Source: Actinomycetota bacterium
GTDB lineage: Bacteria > Actinomycetota > Acidimicrobiia > IMCC26256 > JAENVU01
NCBI GenBank assembly: GCA_016870395.1
Contig: VGBT01000001.1
Coordinates: 130,376-194,375 of the forward strand
DNA length: 64,000 nt
Direction: 5' to 3'
In this document: one piece after another, positions 7,999 through 16,435 of the stretch
How positions within the stretch are numbered: position 1 is the stretch's first letter
Layout of the letters: the number at the start of each line of letters is the position of its first letter
Notes under the pieces: model-generated
What the model was told of the DNA's origin: nothing
What the model saw: the letters and a program-made list of their open reading frames with translations, nothing else
The model's database searches: none
Program-made: the position numbers and the translations under genes

Positions 7999-9264
7999 CT
8001 AGAGGTTGCGCTCGTACGTGACGACGGCGTCGATCTGGTCCTGGGTGAAGATCTGGCCGAAGTGAGGCATGCGGCCCGAGGAGATGCCCCGCACCCCGTA
8101 GCCCTTGTTGTTCTCGACGCCTTCGCCGACCCACGCGTACTGCTTCTGGTAGCCGGGGGTCTTCGGATCGTCGGCGGGCTCGCCGGGGAACTGCTCGAGC
8201 ACCGAGCCCCCGGTGAGCGACGGCCCGAAGGCGCCACCTCCCATCGGGCCGGGTAGCGGCACCAGGGCGTTGGTCGGGTCGTTGTACGACCAGCCGTTGG
8301 TGTGGCAGCGGGCGCACTGGGTCATGAACAGCAGCTTGCCCTGGCTCGCGCGGTCGACCTCGGTCTTGAAGGCGCGGGAGCGCACGATCGCCTCCTCGGC
8401 GCGGGCCACCTTGATCTCGGCGGCCGCGCGGGCCGTGACGCTCTCTGCTGCGGCCAGGTCCTCACGAGCCGCGGCCAGGTTCTGTCGGGCGGTCTTCAGC
8501 GCGCTGGCGGCCTGGTCCTGGAGGGCGACGACGTCCTTGCCGACCTGCGCCTTGGCCTGGGCCGGGCTGACCTGGATGCTCTTCAGGTACGCGACGAGGT
8601 CGCTGACCGCCTGCGCGTTCTTCGGACCGCCGCCGGCGATGCCCCAGGCCGGCATCGGCGTTCCGGGCCGCCCGTAGGTGATGATCTGGGTCACCTGCTG
8701 CTCGGCACGCGCGCAGTTGGCGGCTTCCTCGGCCAGCTCCTCGGCGGTGCAGTCGTTGAAGCGGTAGAAGACCGTGTCGAGCGCCGGTGCCGCCCAGCTC
8801 ACCTGCACCGGCCGGGCTTCCGTGTCCCCCTGGGCCTCGGGCGTGATCACGAACGGCGCCGAGCCGCCGGCGGAGTCGGTGCCGTGGCAGGTGGCGCACA
8901 GCAGCGACTTGGCCGCGTCGTACTCGGGCATCTGGTCGTTGGCGTAGAGCGTTGCACCCCGCTCGATCGCCCGCTCCTCAAAGCCCTCGGCCTCCGCGCT
9001 CTGCCGGCCGGGCTCGAGCACCCAGTACAGCGGTAGCACGATCGCCACGATCGAGGAGAACAGCAAGGTCCACCGCAGCACGCGGGTGAGGTGCTCGTTC
9101 TCGAGCGTCTCGTCGTCGTAGAACGGCGTGAGGTTCTGAGGCTCGACCTCTTTCGGCGCGCGCCGCACCGAGAGCACCCGGTACGCCAGCACGCCAGCGA
9201 TCACCAAGACCGCGATGATGTTGACGGTGAAGACGAGCGTCCGGAGGGTGATCGCCAGGGTCAA
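7999..9264 (-). CDS. membrane-anchored dihaem cytochrome c with a coiled-coil linker
   Basis: A 421-residue protein with two N-terminal membrane helices (about 5-27 and 64-83), then two cytochrome c domains. The first has the haem site CATCH and a likely methionine ligand in GTPMPAWG; the second has CARCH and a methionine in SGRMPHFG. Between them lies an Ala/Glu/Arg-rich helical stretch of about 75 residues (for example LAAAREDLAAAESVTARAAA) predicted to form a coiled coil. It takes the QcrC place in the operon, passing electrons from the Rieske protein to the terminal oxidase. TTG start with GAAGAGGCG before it. The linker is not part of standard QcrC. Confidence 0.85.
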   Translation of the reverse strand: MTLAITLRTLVFTVNIIAVLVIAGVLAYRVLSVRRAPKEVEPQNLTPFYDDETLENEHLTRVLRWTLLFSSIVAIVLPLYWVLEPGRQSAEAEGFEERAIERGATLYANDQMPEYDAAKSLLCATCHGTDSAGGSAPFVITPEAQGDTEARPVQVSWAAPALDTVFYRFNDCTAEELAEEAANCARAEQQVTQIITYGRPGTPMPAWGIAGGGPKNAQAVSDLVAYLKSIQVSPAQAKAQVGKDVVALQDQAASALKTARQNLAAAREDLAAAESVTARAAAEIKVARAEEAIVRSRAFKTEVDRASQGKLLFMTQCARCHTNGWSYNDPTNALVPLPGPMGGGAFGPSLTGGSVLEQFPGEPADDPKTPGYQKQYAWVGEGVENNKGYGVRGISSGRMPHFGQIFTQDQIDAVVTYERNL

Positions 9265-9303
9265 GGTCGCCTCTTCGGGTCGATCCGGTGGGAGTGCACG
9301 CTG

Positions 9304-10152
9304 CTAGCCGACGCAGGGCGGGCCCTCGGCGCCCTGCCCGGTGGTGTCGGTGCCGATGGGGGCGCCCTCGGTCGGCAGGCCGGTGTCGATCGTGAGCTTC
9401 TGGCCGCTGATCTCGACGACGAAGTGGTCGAGGCCACGCGGCGCCGGCCCACCGGTCTTCTCGCCGACGCGGTTGTACTTCGAGCCGTGGCACGGGCACT
9501 CGAACCACTGCGAGCTGGGGCACCAGGGCACCTTGCAGCCCAGGTGCGGGCACTTCTGGTAATGGGCCACGATGCCCTGCTCCATGGCCGGGATCAGCAG
9601 CGTGTACTGGGGGACCTTCCTGGCCTTCGGGACCGCCGAAGTGGGGTAGGGCACCAGGTAGCTACGCGCCTCGGGCACGTAGTAGGGCTCCTTCTTCTCC
9701 TCGTTGTAGGCGAGCACCTCGTCGAGGCCGACGCCGGCGTCGATCTTGCCGCCGAAGCCGCCGGCCGACTTCGCGTAGAGGAAGCTGATGCAAGCGGCGG
9801 CAAGAGCACCGAGGCTCACTGTCATCGTGACGACGATGCCCCGGTTCAGGAACTGCCGGCGGCTGACCTGGATCTCCTCCTCGTCGACGGGCTGACGCTC
9901 AGCGACCCCGGACGGCGCCCGAGTGGCGGGCACCGCGGCCTCGGACGCGGCCTCGTCTGCGTTCCTCGTCGCGGCGCCGGCCGTCACCGCGGTCTTGCCG
10001 GCCTCGGCGTCGCGTTGGCGGGTCTCGGCCGACAGCGTGCCGGTGACGCGGCCCGACGCGTCGGAGGAGGCCCGGCGGCGGCCGGTGGCGAGGACCATCA
10101 CCGCGGCCAGGATTAGCAAAACCGGGATGGCGATGACGAGTGCGGTGGACAC
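9304..10152 (-). CDS. qcrA: Rieske iron-sulfur subunit of the quinol:cytochrome c oxidoreductase
   Basis: A 282-residue protein carrying both halves of the [2Fe-2S] site: CPHLGCKVPW and CPCHGSKYN. It has a very N-terminal membrane helix (STALVIAIPVLLILAAVMVLA), about 90 Ala/Glu-rich residues, then SRRQFLNRG directly before a second helix; this resembles a Tat recognition motif placed internally, as is known for actinobacterial QcrA. GTG start with AGGAG. It lies between the cytochrome b subunit IV gene and the dihaem cytochrome c gene and should oxidise menaquinol at the periplasmic side. Confidence 0.92.
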   Translation of the reverse strand: MSTALVIAIPVLLILAAVMVLATGRRRASSDASGRVTGTLSAETRQRDAEAGKTAVTAGAATRNADEAASEAAVPATRAPSGVAERQPVDEEEIQVSRRQFLNRGIVVTMTVSLGALAAACISFLYAKSAGGFGGKIDAGVGLDEVLAYNEEKKEPYYVPEARSYLVPYPTSAVPKARKVPQYTLLIPAMEQGIVAHYQKCPHLGCKVPWCPSSQWFECPCHGSKYNRVGEKTGGPAPRGLDHFVVEISGQKLTIDTGLPTEGAPIGTDTTGQGAEGPPCVG

Positions 10153-10159
10153 AGGACTC

Positions 10160-11014
10160 CTAGAGCTCGAAGAAGATGCCGTCGTTCCAGGGGAACACGA
10201 AGTTGAAGCCGGCGCCCCGGAAGAACGAGCCGATGATCACGAGCACCGTCCAGAACATGAGGAAGACCGTGAAGATCGAGATCGCGAACTTCCGATCCTC
10301 GGGCTTGTTCGACGGGTTCTTGTCGACGTACGGGGCGATGATGAGCAGGAACAGGGCCATGCCCGGGATGGTCACACCCGCGATCATCGGGTGGAACATC
10401 GTGAGCAGCTCCTGGAGCCCGAGGAAGTACCAGGGCGCCTTCGAAGGGTTGGGCGTCTGGTTCACGTCGGCGAGCCCGAGCAGCGGGGCGCGCACCAGGG
10501 CCGAGAAGATGAGCAGCATCGCACTCACCGACAGGGTGGCCGCGAGCTCGATCACGAGCAGGTGCGGCCAGGTGTGGACCTTGTCCTGGGCCTCGCCCCG
10601 GACCTGCTGGATCGACCCCGACTTGACCACCGTGAGCAGGCGCTGGGTGTGGCCGCCCGGACCGGTGCCCGACGGAGTGGCGATCGGCGCGGCCTTGACC
10701 GCGGTCGCGGTGCCTCCGCCTCCGACGGATGCGGCCTCTCCGCCCTCCTTCGCGGCCTTGCGGCGGCGTGAGCGCTCGAGCAGGTGCGCGGGGACCCCGC
10801 CCTTCGACTCGGTGATCTCCTCGCCCGCCGCGGCGGCCGGCGTTTGGGACGGCGTCTCGGCGGGCGTCTCCGGCGCCGGCGCCTCCTCGGTTGGCGCCCC
10901 GGCCGAGGCGTCTTCGGTGCCGCCCTCGGCGGCGCCTTCGGTGTCGCCGGACAGCCCGAGCTGCTTGCGCCGCTCGGCGGCACGCCGCTTCAGGTGTTCG
11001 GGAAGTTCGGGCAT
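10160..11014 (-). CDS. cytochrome b C-terminal half (subunit IV type) with long Ala/Pro/Glu-rich N-terminus
   Basis: A 284-residue protein. The last 130 residues carry three membrane helices and the quinol-site signature in the form PNPSKAPWYFLGLQELL, matching the C-terminal part of cytochrome b (cytochrome b6f subunit IV). The first 140 residues are low-complexity and hydrophilic. They contain two related segments, PEHLKRRAAERRKQLG at the start and PAHLLERSRRRKAAKEG near residue 75. The ATG is preceded by GGGGGAAG. With the separate b6 gene it makes a split cytochrome b, unlike the single fused QcrB of most Actinobacteria. Confidence 0.88.
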   Translation of the reverse strand: MPELPEHLKRRAAERRKQLGLSGDTEGAAEGGTEDASAGAPTEEAPAPETPAETPSQTPAAAAGEEITESKGGVPAHLLERSRRRKAAKEGGEAASVGGGGTATAVKAAPIATPSGTGPGGHTQRLLTVVKSGSIQQVRGEAQDKVHTWPHLLVIELAATLSVSAMLLIFSALVRAPLLGLADVNQTPNPSKAPWYFLGLQELLTMFHPMIAGVTIPGMALFLLIIAPYVDKNPSNKPEDRKFAISIFTVFLMFWTVLVIIGSFFRGAGFNFVFPWNDGIFFEL

Positions 11015-11059
11015 GGTGGCGCTTCCCCCTAGAGCGTTCCGGGCGCGGCGACGTTGGGC

Positions 11060-11857
11060 CTACAGCGGTCCACTGATGCCTCCGTCCTTGCGGACCCTCC
11101 AGAAGTGGACCGCCATGAAGATCACGATCACGAACGGCAGCAGCAGCACGTGCAGCGTGTACCAGCGCAGCAGCGTGTCGCCGCTGATCTCCTTCGAGCC
11201 GAGCAGCGCGTAGCGCACCTGACTGCCGAAGACCGGCGTGTAGCCCATCATGTTGGTGCCGACCGTGACTGCCCACAGCGCGAGCTGGTCCCAGGGGAGC
11301 AGGTATCCGGTGAAGGAGAGCAGCAGCGTCAGCGTGAGCAGGATCACGCCGATCACCCAGTTGAACTCGCGTGGCGCCTTGTAGGCGCCGTGATAGAAGA
11401 CGCGGCTCATGTGCAGGAACACGGTGATCACCATGAGGTGCGCGGCCCACCGGTGCATGTTGCGCACGAGCGAGCCGAACCACACCGCGGTCTCGAGCTG
11501 CTGAACGTTGTTCCACGCGAGCGCCTCGGTCGGCCGGTAGAAGAACATCAGGAAGATGCCGGTGACAGTGAGCAGGATGAACAGGAAGAACGACAGCCCG
11601 CCGAGGCAGAGCGTGTAGCTCACCTTCACCGCGTGCCGCTTCACCTTCACCGGGTGGAGGTGGTACAGCACGCTGTTCATGATCACGTACGAGCGGTTTC
11701 GCGGGCTGTCGGTGTAGCCGCGCCGAAAGATGGATCCCGGGCGAAAGATCGACGTCAGCACCTGCGAGCTGCCGAGCTGGTCGCCGAGCGCCTTCGAGCG
11801 CTCGCGCAACTTCGTTCCGAGCCCCCCGCTCCCGTTGCTCCCGTTGCCGTTGGCCAC
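11060..11857 (-). CDS. cytochrome b6-type subunit (N-terminal half of cytochrome b)
   Basis: A 265-residue integral membrane protein with about 60 leading soluble residues and four helices. The bis-histidine ligands of the two b haems are visible in helix two (RNMHRWAAHLMVITVFLHMSRVFYHG) and helix four (LHVLLLPFVIVIFMAVHFWR). The conserved GYLLPWDQLALWAVTVGTNM block is present. It binds haems bH and bL; quinol oxidation needs the partner subunit IV gene just downstream. The separation of b6 and subunit IV is the arrangement of b6f-type complexes and of Firmicutes bc complexes. Confidence 0.92.
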   Translation of the reverse strand: MANGNGSNGSGGLGTKLRERSKALGDQLGSSQVLTSIFRPGSIFRRGYTDSPRNRSYVIMNSVLYHLHPVKVKRHAVKVSYTLCLGGLSFFLFILLTVTGIFLMFFYRPTEALAWNNVQQLETAVWFGSLVRNMHRWAAHLMVITVFLHMSRVFYHGAYKAPREFNWVIGVILLTLTLLLSFTGYLLPWDQLALWAVTVGTNMMGYTPVFGSQVRYALLGSKEISGDTLLRWYTLHVLLLPFVIVIFMAVHFWRVRKDGGISGPL

Positions 11858-11915
11858 GAGTGCCTCTCCTGCTTCCGTGTCCGTGCCCGACCGATGAGCC
11901 GGGCGAAGTTGGGTG

Positions 11916-12329
11916 CTAGAACCTCACGCCGTACGCGTATCCGTTGCGCGGTGTACGGGTGTGCGGATCGCCCGCCGCACCTTGCGCCGTCACCTTGCCG
12001 AGGACGATCACACCGGTCGGGCACCGGTCGACGCAGAGCGCGCAGCGCGTGCACACGTCCTCGTCCACGATGAACGCCACGTGGTCGCGGGGGTCCTCGC
12101 CCGGGCGGTCGGTCCCGACGGCCTCGGTGATGGCCGAGACCGAGACCATGTGGATGCACTTCCACGGGCAGATGTCGACGCAGCCCTCGCACATGATGCA
12201 CTCGGCCTGGTCGATGTGGAGGAACTGCTTCGGCTTGACGGCCTGGGTCAAGAAGCCCGGGTCGACCTCGGCGAGCACGTAGTCGGTGGCGAACTCCGGC
12301 ATCGTCGGGTTCGCGTCGGTGCGGGCCAC
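11916..12329 (-). CDS. 8Fe ferredoxin-like protein in the cytochrome b operon
   Basis: A 137-residue protein with two four-cysteine clusters: CIMCEGCVDICPWKCIHM and, about 40 residues later, CTRCALCVDRCPTGVI. Each fits a [4Fe-4S] site. There is no signal peptide or membrane helix, so it should act on the cytoplasmic side. Its place between the cytochrome b6 gene and a membrane-protein gene suggests that it passes electrons to or from the b-haem side of the complex. That role is inference. GTG start, which is 4 bases after the upstream stop. Confidence 0.85.
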   Translation of the reverse strand: MARTDANPTMPEFATDYVLAEVDPGFLTQAVKPKQFLHIDQAECIMCEGCVDICPWKCIHMVSVSAITEAVGTDRPGEDPRDHVAFIVDEDVCTRCALCVDRCPTGVIVLGKVTAQGAAGDPHTRTPRNGYAYGVRF

Positions 12330-12333
12330 GGCG

Positions 12334-12834
12334 CTACGCCTTCGCCCTCAGTGGCCGGCCGAAGGGCGACCGGCCGACCTTCACCGGCGCGGCGGTCTCG
12401 AGCTCGCTCGCGGTCTTGCGCTTCTGCCACAGCACGATGAACGCGATGTTCGCCGCGAAGAACACGAGGTAGATCCCGACTACCAGCAGGTCGCGCACCC
12501 CGTGCTGCAGGTCGATGGAGAACGGCCAGTTCCACGACTTCATCACCGGGATCGCGGTGGTCGACTTGATGATGAACCGGTTGGTCGACAGGCCCCAGTA
12601 CTTGTCGGACGCGGTGATGAACTCGTGCGGGATCACCGCGTAGGCGAGCAGCATCATGGTGAACGTGTAGACCGCCCCGGCCATGGCCTGGGCCCAGGTG
12701 GTGGGCTGTTCAGGCTTCGGGCGTCGCAACAGGACCACGAGCGGGATGGTCATCACGATCAGCAGCAGGGTCGCCCAGATGAGGCGGCCGTTAGGTCGGA
12801 GGAACGGTAGCCAGTCCGGTAGCAGGTTAAGCAT
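12334..12834 (-). CDS. membrane protein, first gene of the cytochrome b6-type operon
   Basis: A 166-residue protein of unknown function. Three hydrophobic segments are visible (about 17-35, 47-65 and 117-138). A loop between the second and third contains tryptophan-rich text (KSWNWPFSIDLQHGVRDLL). The C-terminus is basic. No haem, metal or catalytic motif can be seen. As the first gene of an eight-gene operon it may be a complex-specific subunit, possibly a membrane partner for the ferredoxin encoded next. Confidence 0.72.
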   Translation of the reverse strand: MLNLLPDWLPFLRPNGRLIWATLLLIVMTIPLVVLLRRPKPEQPTTWAQAMAGAVYTFTMMLLAYAVIPHEFITASDKYWGLSTNRFIIKSTTAIPVMKSWNWPFSIDLQHGVRDLLVVGIYLVFFAANIAFIVLWQKRKTASELETAAPVKVGRSPFGRPLRAKA

Positions 12835-13022
12835 GTGGCCGCTCGGTCTCCTTCGCCGGGCCCCACGCGCGCTCCCCCGTCGCGTGTCGAGCCCCTGATC
12901 TGACGATGTTCTCTACCACGCTAGATCGCGGAAAGACACATCGGCGGGTTGGTGACCGGTGCCCGGCCGATCGGTCGCGCGCGGTGCCGGGTCGCACCCC
13001 GATTCGCGCGACGATGCTGGGC
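12835..13022. promoter_or_regulatory. divergent promoter region
   Basis: This 188-base gap separates the minus-strand cytochrome operon from the plus-strand flavoprotein gene. On the minus strand TAGCGTGGTAG (12913-12923) resembles TAGCGTGGTGG in front of nuoA of the first complex I operon (16390-16400), so it is a candidate shared -10 region. I see no convincing -35 box on either strand. Confidence 0.35.
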
Positions 13023-14282
13023 ATGTCCGTGCCTTCCGGCGACCGCTATGACGCGCTCGTGGTGGGGGCCGGGCCGTCCGGGGCCGCGGCCGCCTACTGG
13101 CTCGCCGAGCGCGGGCGACGGGTCCTGGTGGTGGAGCGGAAGCGCTTCCCGCGGGAGAAGACCTGTGGTGACGGCCTCACCCCGCGTGCCGTGCGTCAGC
13201 TACTCGACATGGGCCTGGGCGAGCCTCTCTCGGAGTTCCACCGCTACGAGGGCCTGCGCTCGATGGCCCACGGTGTGACGCTGGAGCTGGCCTGGCCGTC
13301 CCATCCCGTCTACCCCTCGCACGGGTACGTGGTGCGGCGCCGAGACCTCGACCTCATGGTCGCCGAGCGGGCGGTGAAGGCGGGAGCCACGCTGTGGCAA
13401 GCCACTGAGGCCCTGGAGCCGTCCCTCGACCGGGGCCTGGTGACCGGGGCCGTCGTACGGCACACGGAGTCGGGGACCACCGAACGGGTGTCGGCCCGCT
13501 ACGTGGTGGTGGCCGACGGTGCCAACTCACGGTTCGGTCGTGCGCTCGGCACCGCCCGTGACCGCTCCTACCCGATGGGGATGGCGATTCGCGGCTATTA
13601 CCGCTCTTCGCGCCATGACGACCCCTGGATCGAGAGCCACCTCGACCTGCGGGACCGCGAGGGGAACCATATGCCCGGATATGGGTGGATCTTTCCGGTC
13701 GGTGACGGCACGGTCAACGTGGGTGCCGGTCTCCTCGACACCTTCACCGGCTTCAAGGCCGTCAACACGACCCGGCTCATGGAGGCCTTCACCGCCACCG
13801 CGCCCTCTTACTGGGGGATCTCGGAGGCGACCGCGACCGGGCCATGGACCGGGGGGCGACTCCCCACCGGCGGGTCGGTGCTGCCCAAGACCGGCCCCAC
13901 CTGGATCGTGGCCGGCGACGCGGCCGGGTCGATCAACCCGTTCAACGGGGAGGGCATCGCGTATGCCTACGAGACCGGGCGGATGGTTGCCGAAGCGGTC
14001 GACGACGCGCTCGAGGCCGGCGACGGCCTCGCCCTGGCCGCGTACCCCGAGCGGCTGGAGGCCGTCTACGGCCTCTACTTCAGGGTCGCCCGCCTCTTCG
14101 TGAAGGCGATCGGCAACCCGGGGGTGATGCGGGAGCTGACCCGGGTCGGGTTCCGGTCGCGGACCCTCATGGAGTGGGTCCTGCGGATCATGGCGAACCT
14201 GTTGCGTCCCGACGAGCTCGGCCCGGCCGAGGCCGCGTACGCGGTGGCGGCCCGGGTCGTGGCCGCGCTGCCCGAGCCGTAG
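13023..14282 (+). CDS. geranylgeranyl reductase family FAD oxidoreductase (possible menaquinone reductase)
   Basis: A 419-residue flavoprotein. The FAD dinucleotide loop is ALVVGAGPSGAAAAYWLAERG, followed by the family-specific RKRFPREKTCGDGLTPRAV and, later, WIVAGDAAGSINPFNGEGIAYA. Members saturate isoprenoid chains; in Actinobacteria homologues such as MenJ reduce a double bond of the menaquinone side chain. A homologue beside the nuo operon is a recurring actinobacterial arrangement, which supports a quinone role here. ATG 13023 is preferred; ATG 13014 in the same frame is an alternative, and the longer track start has no support. Confidence 0.85.
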   Translation: MSVPSGDRYDALVVGAGPSGAAAAYWLAERGRRVLVVERKRFPREKTCGDGLTPRAVRQLLDMGLGEPLSEFHRYEGLRSMAHGVTLELAWPSHPVYPSHGYVVRRRDLDLMVAERAVKAGATLWQATEALEPSLDRGLVTGAVVRHTESGTTERVSARYVVVADGANSRFGRALGTARDRSYPMGMAIRGYYRSSRHDDPWIESHLDLRDREGNHMPGYGWIFPVGDGTVNVGAGLLDTFTGFKAVNTTRLMEAFTATAPSYWGISEATATGPWTGGRLPTGGSVLPKTGPTWIVAGDAAGSINPFNGEGIAYAYETGRMVAEAVDDALEAGDGLALAAYPERLEAVYGLYFRVARLFVKAIGNPGVMRELTRVGFRSRTLMEWVLRIMANLLRPDELGPAEAAYAVAARVVAALPEP

Positions 14283-14322
14283 CGACCTCAAGCGCCGGGG
14301 GCACCGGGACGATGGACCATCC

Positions 14323-15543
14323 ATGGGGACTGCGCAGCACACCGCCGGTGACGCGGGTCCCGATCCCTGGCGGCGGCTGTACGCGGTGAGCGATCCCCGC
14401 GCCGACGGCGCCCGGTTCCCGGGGCTCGGTCGACTGCTGTTCCTCAACGAGAACCTCGGTGGCCACGCCACCATGCACCTGCACATGTTCCGTGCCCTCG
14501 CGGAGCACCCCGAAGTCGACGCGGTGCACCTCGACGTGCCGCCGGCCGGCCTCGTCCGCCGCATCGCGGGCGCGCAGGTCCCGGGCCTCGCGCGACTCGA
14601 CCTCGACCTCGGCGCGCTTCGATCGCAGCTCGCCCTGAGCCGGGTGGCCGACCGGATGCTGCGGCGGGCCATTGCCGAGGGCCCGGTGGGCGCGATCCAC
14701 GCCTACTCGCAGCACGTGGCGATGCACTCCTCGAAGACGCTGGCCCGCTTTCCGAGCGTGGTGTCCACCGACGGGTCGGCGGCCCAGAACGCGAAGCAGC
14801 TGCCGTTCCGTCACCCGACCCGCTTCACCCCAGCGGCGACCGCGCACGCCGAGCGCTACGAGGCCAAGGTGTTCGCGGCGGCCACGATCGTCGTGGCCCA
14901 GAGCGAGTGGGCCGCGGGCGCGATCCGCGACCGGTACGGGCTCGGAGAGGAGCGGCTCCGGGTGATCCCGTTCGGGATCATGCCGCCGGTCCTCGTCGAG
15001 CGGAAGGTGCGCGAGCCGTTCGAGATCACCTTCACCGGCAACACGATGCTGCGCAAGGGTGGCACCCAGCTCCTGCGGGTCTTCCGGGAGCGACGGTGGC
15101 ACGAGCGAGGCGTGGTCCTCAACCTCGTGACCCGCGACGAGGTGCCCGACGAGCCCGGGGTCCGGGTGTACCCCGACCTCCGGCCGGGCGACCCCCGTCT
15201 CGTCGAGATGCTGGCGCGGACCGCGGTGTTCGTTCTGCCGAGCGAGATCGACAAGTCGCCCTACTCGGTCCTCGAAGCCATGTTCGCGGGGGTGCCGGTC
15301 GTCTCGACCTGGGTCGGCGGGGTGCCGGAGATGGTGCTCGACGGCGAGACCGGGCTGCTCGTACCGATCGGCGACGACGAGGCGCTCGCGAGCGCGATCG
15401 AGCGGCTGCTCGACGACCCGGCCGAGCGCGAGCGCATGGGCGCGGCGGCGCGCACCCTTGCCACGGAGCGCTTCGACGCCCGCAAGACGACGCTCAACCT
15501 GCTGGCCGTGATCGCCGAGGCCGAGTCGGTGTTCGCTCGCTAG
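14323..15543 (+). CDS. family 4 glycosyltransferase
   Basis: A 406-residue GT-B fold enzyme. The C-terminal nucleotide-sugar domain is clear: FTGNTMLRKGGTQLLRVF, the LPSEIDKSPYSVLEAMFAGVPVVSTWVGGVPEMV block with the catalytic glutamate pair spacing, and GETGLLVPIGDDEAL. The N-terminal acceptor domain is less conserved. Donor and acceptor cannot be told. It ends 7 bases before the convergent polysaccharide deacetylase gene, which hints at a shared envelope-glycan role but is not an operon. The first 25 residues may be too long, since the domain proper starts near RFPGLGRLLFLNENLGG. Confidence 0.85.
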   Translation: MGTAQHTAGDAGPDPWRRLYAVSDPRADGARFPGLGRLLFLNENLGGHATMHLHMFRALAEHPEVDAVHLDVPPAGLVRRIAGAQVPGLARLDLDLGALRSQLALSRVADRMLRRAIAEGPVGAIHAYSQHVAMHSSKTLARFPSVVSTDGSAAQNAKQLPFRHPTRFTPAATAHAERYEAKVFAAATIVVAQSEWAAGAIRDRYGLGEERLRVIPFGIMPPVLVERKVREPFEITFTGNTMLRKGGTQLLRVFRERRWHERGVVLNLVTRDEVPDEPGVRVYPDLRPGDPRLVEMLARTAVFVLPSEIDKSPYSVLEAMFAGVPVVSTWVGGVPEMVLDGETGLLVPIGDDEALASAIERLLDDPAERERMGAAARTLATERFDARKTTLNLLAVIAEAESVFAR

Positions 15544-15550
15544 GCGTGGG

Positions 15551-16339
15551 CTAACCCCTCCAGGCCCTGAAGGGCCGGGCGAGGTGATAGGCGAGGCGGG
15601 CCCGGTGATGGCCCGGCCCCATGCACAAGCGCGGGATGGCGAACGGGTCCGTGCCGGGGACGACCCGGCCGAAGCTGAACGTGAACGCCGCGCGGTACCC
15701 GGCCTCCCGCGCGGCTGCCCGTGTCGGCGCGTCGTGGTGGCCGAAGGGGTATGCGAGCAGGTCCACGTGCCGCCCGGTGATCTCCTCGAGGCGTTCGCGC
15801 GATTCGAGCAGCTCGCGCGACCGGACCGCGGCGGTGACGTCGGGGAGCGACGCATGGGTGGTGGTGTGGGATCCGACCGTCAGGCCGGCTTCCACCAGGG
15901 ATCGGAGCTCCGTGGGGGCGAGGGTCGGCGCGGCGCCGGGCCAGAAGTCGGGCTCGCGTCCGAGCACGCCGGCGACCGCGAAGACGGTGGCGGGCACGTC
16001 GAGCGCTCGGAGCACCTCGAGCGCCTGTCCGAGCACGCCGGCGAGGGCGTCGTCGAAGGTGACGGCGACCAGTCCGTCGAGCGCGGCGCCGGTCTCTAGC
16101 CGGGTGACGATCTCGTCGAGTGCCGTGAAGCGCAGGCCCCAGCCGGCGATCGCCTCGAGCTGGTCCCGGAACCGGCTCGGCGAGAGGTAGTACTCGGTGT
16201 GGTTGGACGGGTCGGTGCCGACGTCGTGGTAGCAGAGCACGGCCGCGCCGAGCCCCTGGGTCGGGAGGTCACGTCCGAGCAGCGAGCATCCCGCGCCGAG
16301 CAGTCCGAGGCGCTTGGACCACAGGGCCTCGACGTCCAC
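15551..16339 (-). CDS. polysaccharide deacetylase (NodB family)
   Basis: A 262-residue protein with the carbohydrate esterase 4 motifs: the region LCYHDVG, the catalytic aspartates in AVTFDDALAG and the metal histidines in VGSHTTTHASL. A later LAYPFGHHD segment matches motif 3. No signal peptide is visible, so it acts either in the cytoplasm or its true start differs. The family removes N-acetyl groups from glycans. It converges on the glycosyltransferase gene and is divergent from nuoA. Confidence 0.85.
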   Translation of the reverse strand: MDVEALWSKRLGLLGAGCSLLGRDLPTQGLGAAVLCYHDVGTDPSNHTEYYLSPSRFRDQLEAIAGWGLRFTALDEIVTRLETGAALDGLVAVTFDDALAGVLGQALEVLRALDVPATVFAVAGVLGREPDFWPGAAPTLAPTELRSLVEAGLTVGSHTTTHASLPDVTAAVRSRELLESRERLEEITGRHVDLLAYPFGHHDAPTRAAAREAGYRAAFTFSFGRVVPGTDPFAIPRLCMGPGHHRARLAYHLARPFRAWRG

Positions 16340-16364
16340 CCACGCGAGCGTACCGGTGCGTGCT

Positions 16365-16395
16365 TTGCGTGCCCGCGGAGCACGCGCGGTAGCGT
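16365..16395 (+). promoter_or_regulatory. weak candidate promoter of the first nuo operon
   Basis: TTGCGT (16365-16370) and TAGCGT (16390-16395) are separated by 19 bases, in the 96-base gap before nuoA. Spacing is longer than ideal. TAGCGTGGTGG recurs, slightly changed, upstream of the cytochrome operon. A ribosome site GAGAGGGG at 16423-16430 lies before the nuoA GTG. Confidence 0.3.
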
Positions 16396-16435
16396 GGTGG
16401 CCGAGCGCTTTTGGAGCACACGAGAGGGGAGCGAG

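Noticed and set aside
15563-15576. GGCCCT-GA-AGGGCC hairpin as glycosyltransferase terminator
   Set aside because: It lies inside the coding end of the deacetylase gene and its pairing may be chance in GC-rich DNA; too weak to call.
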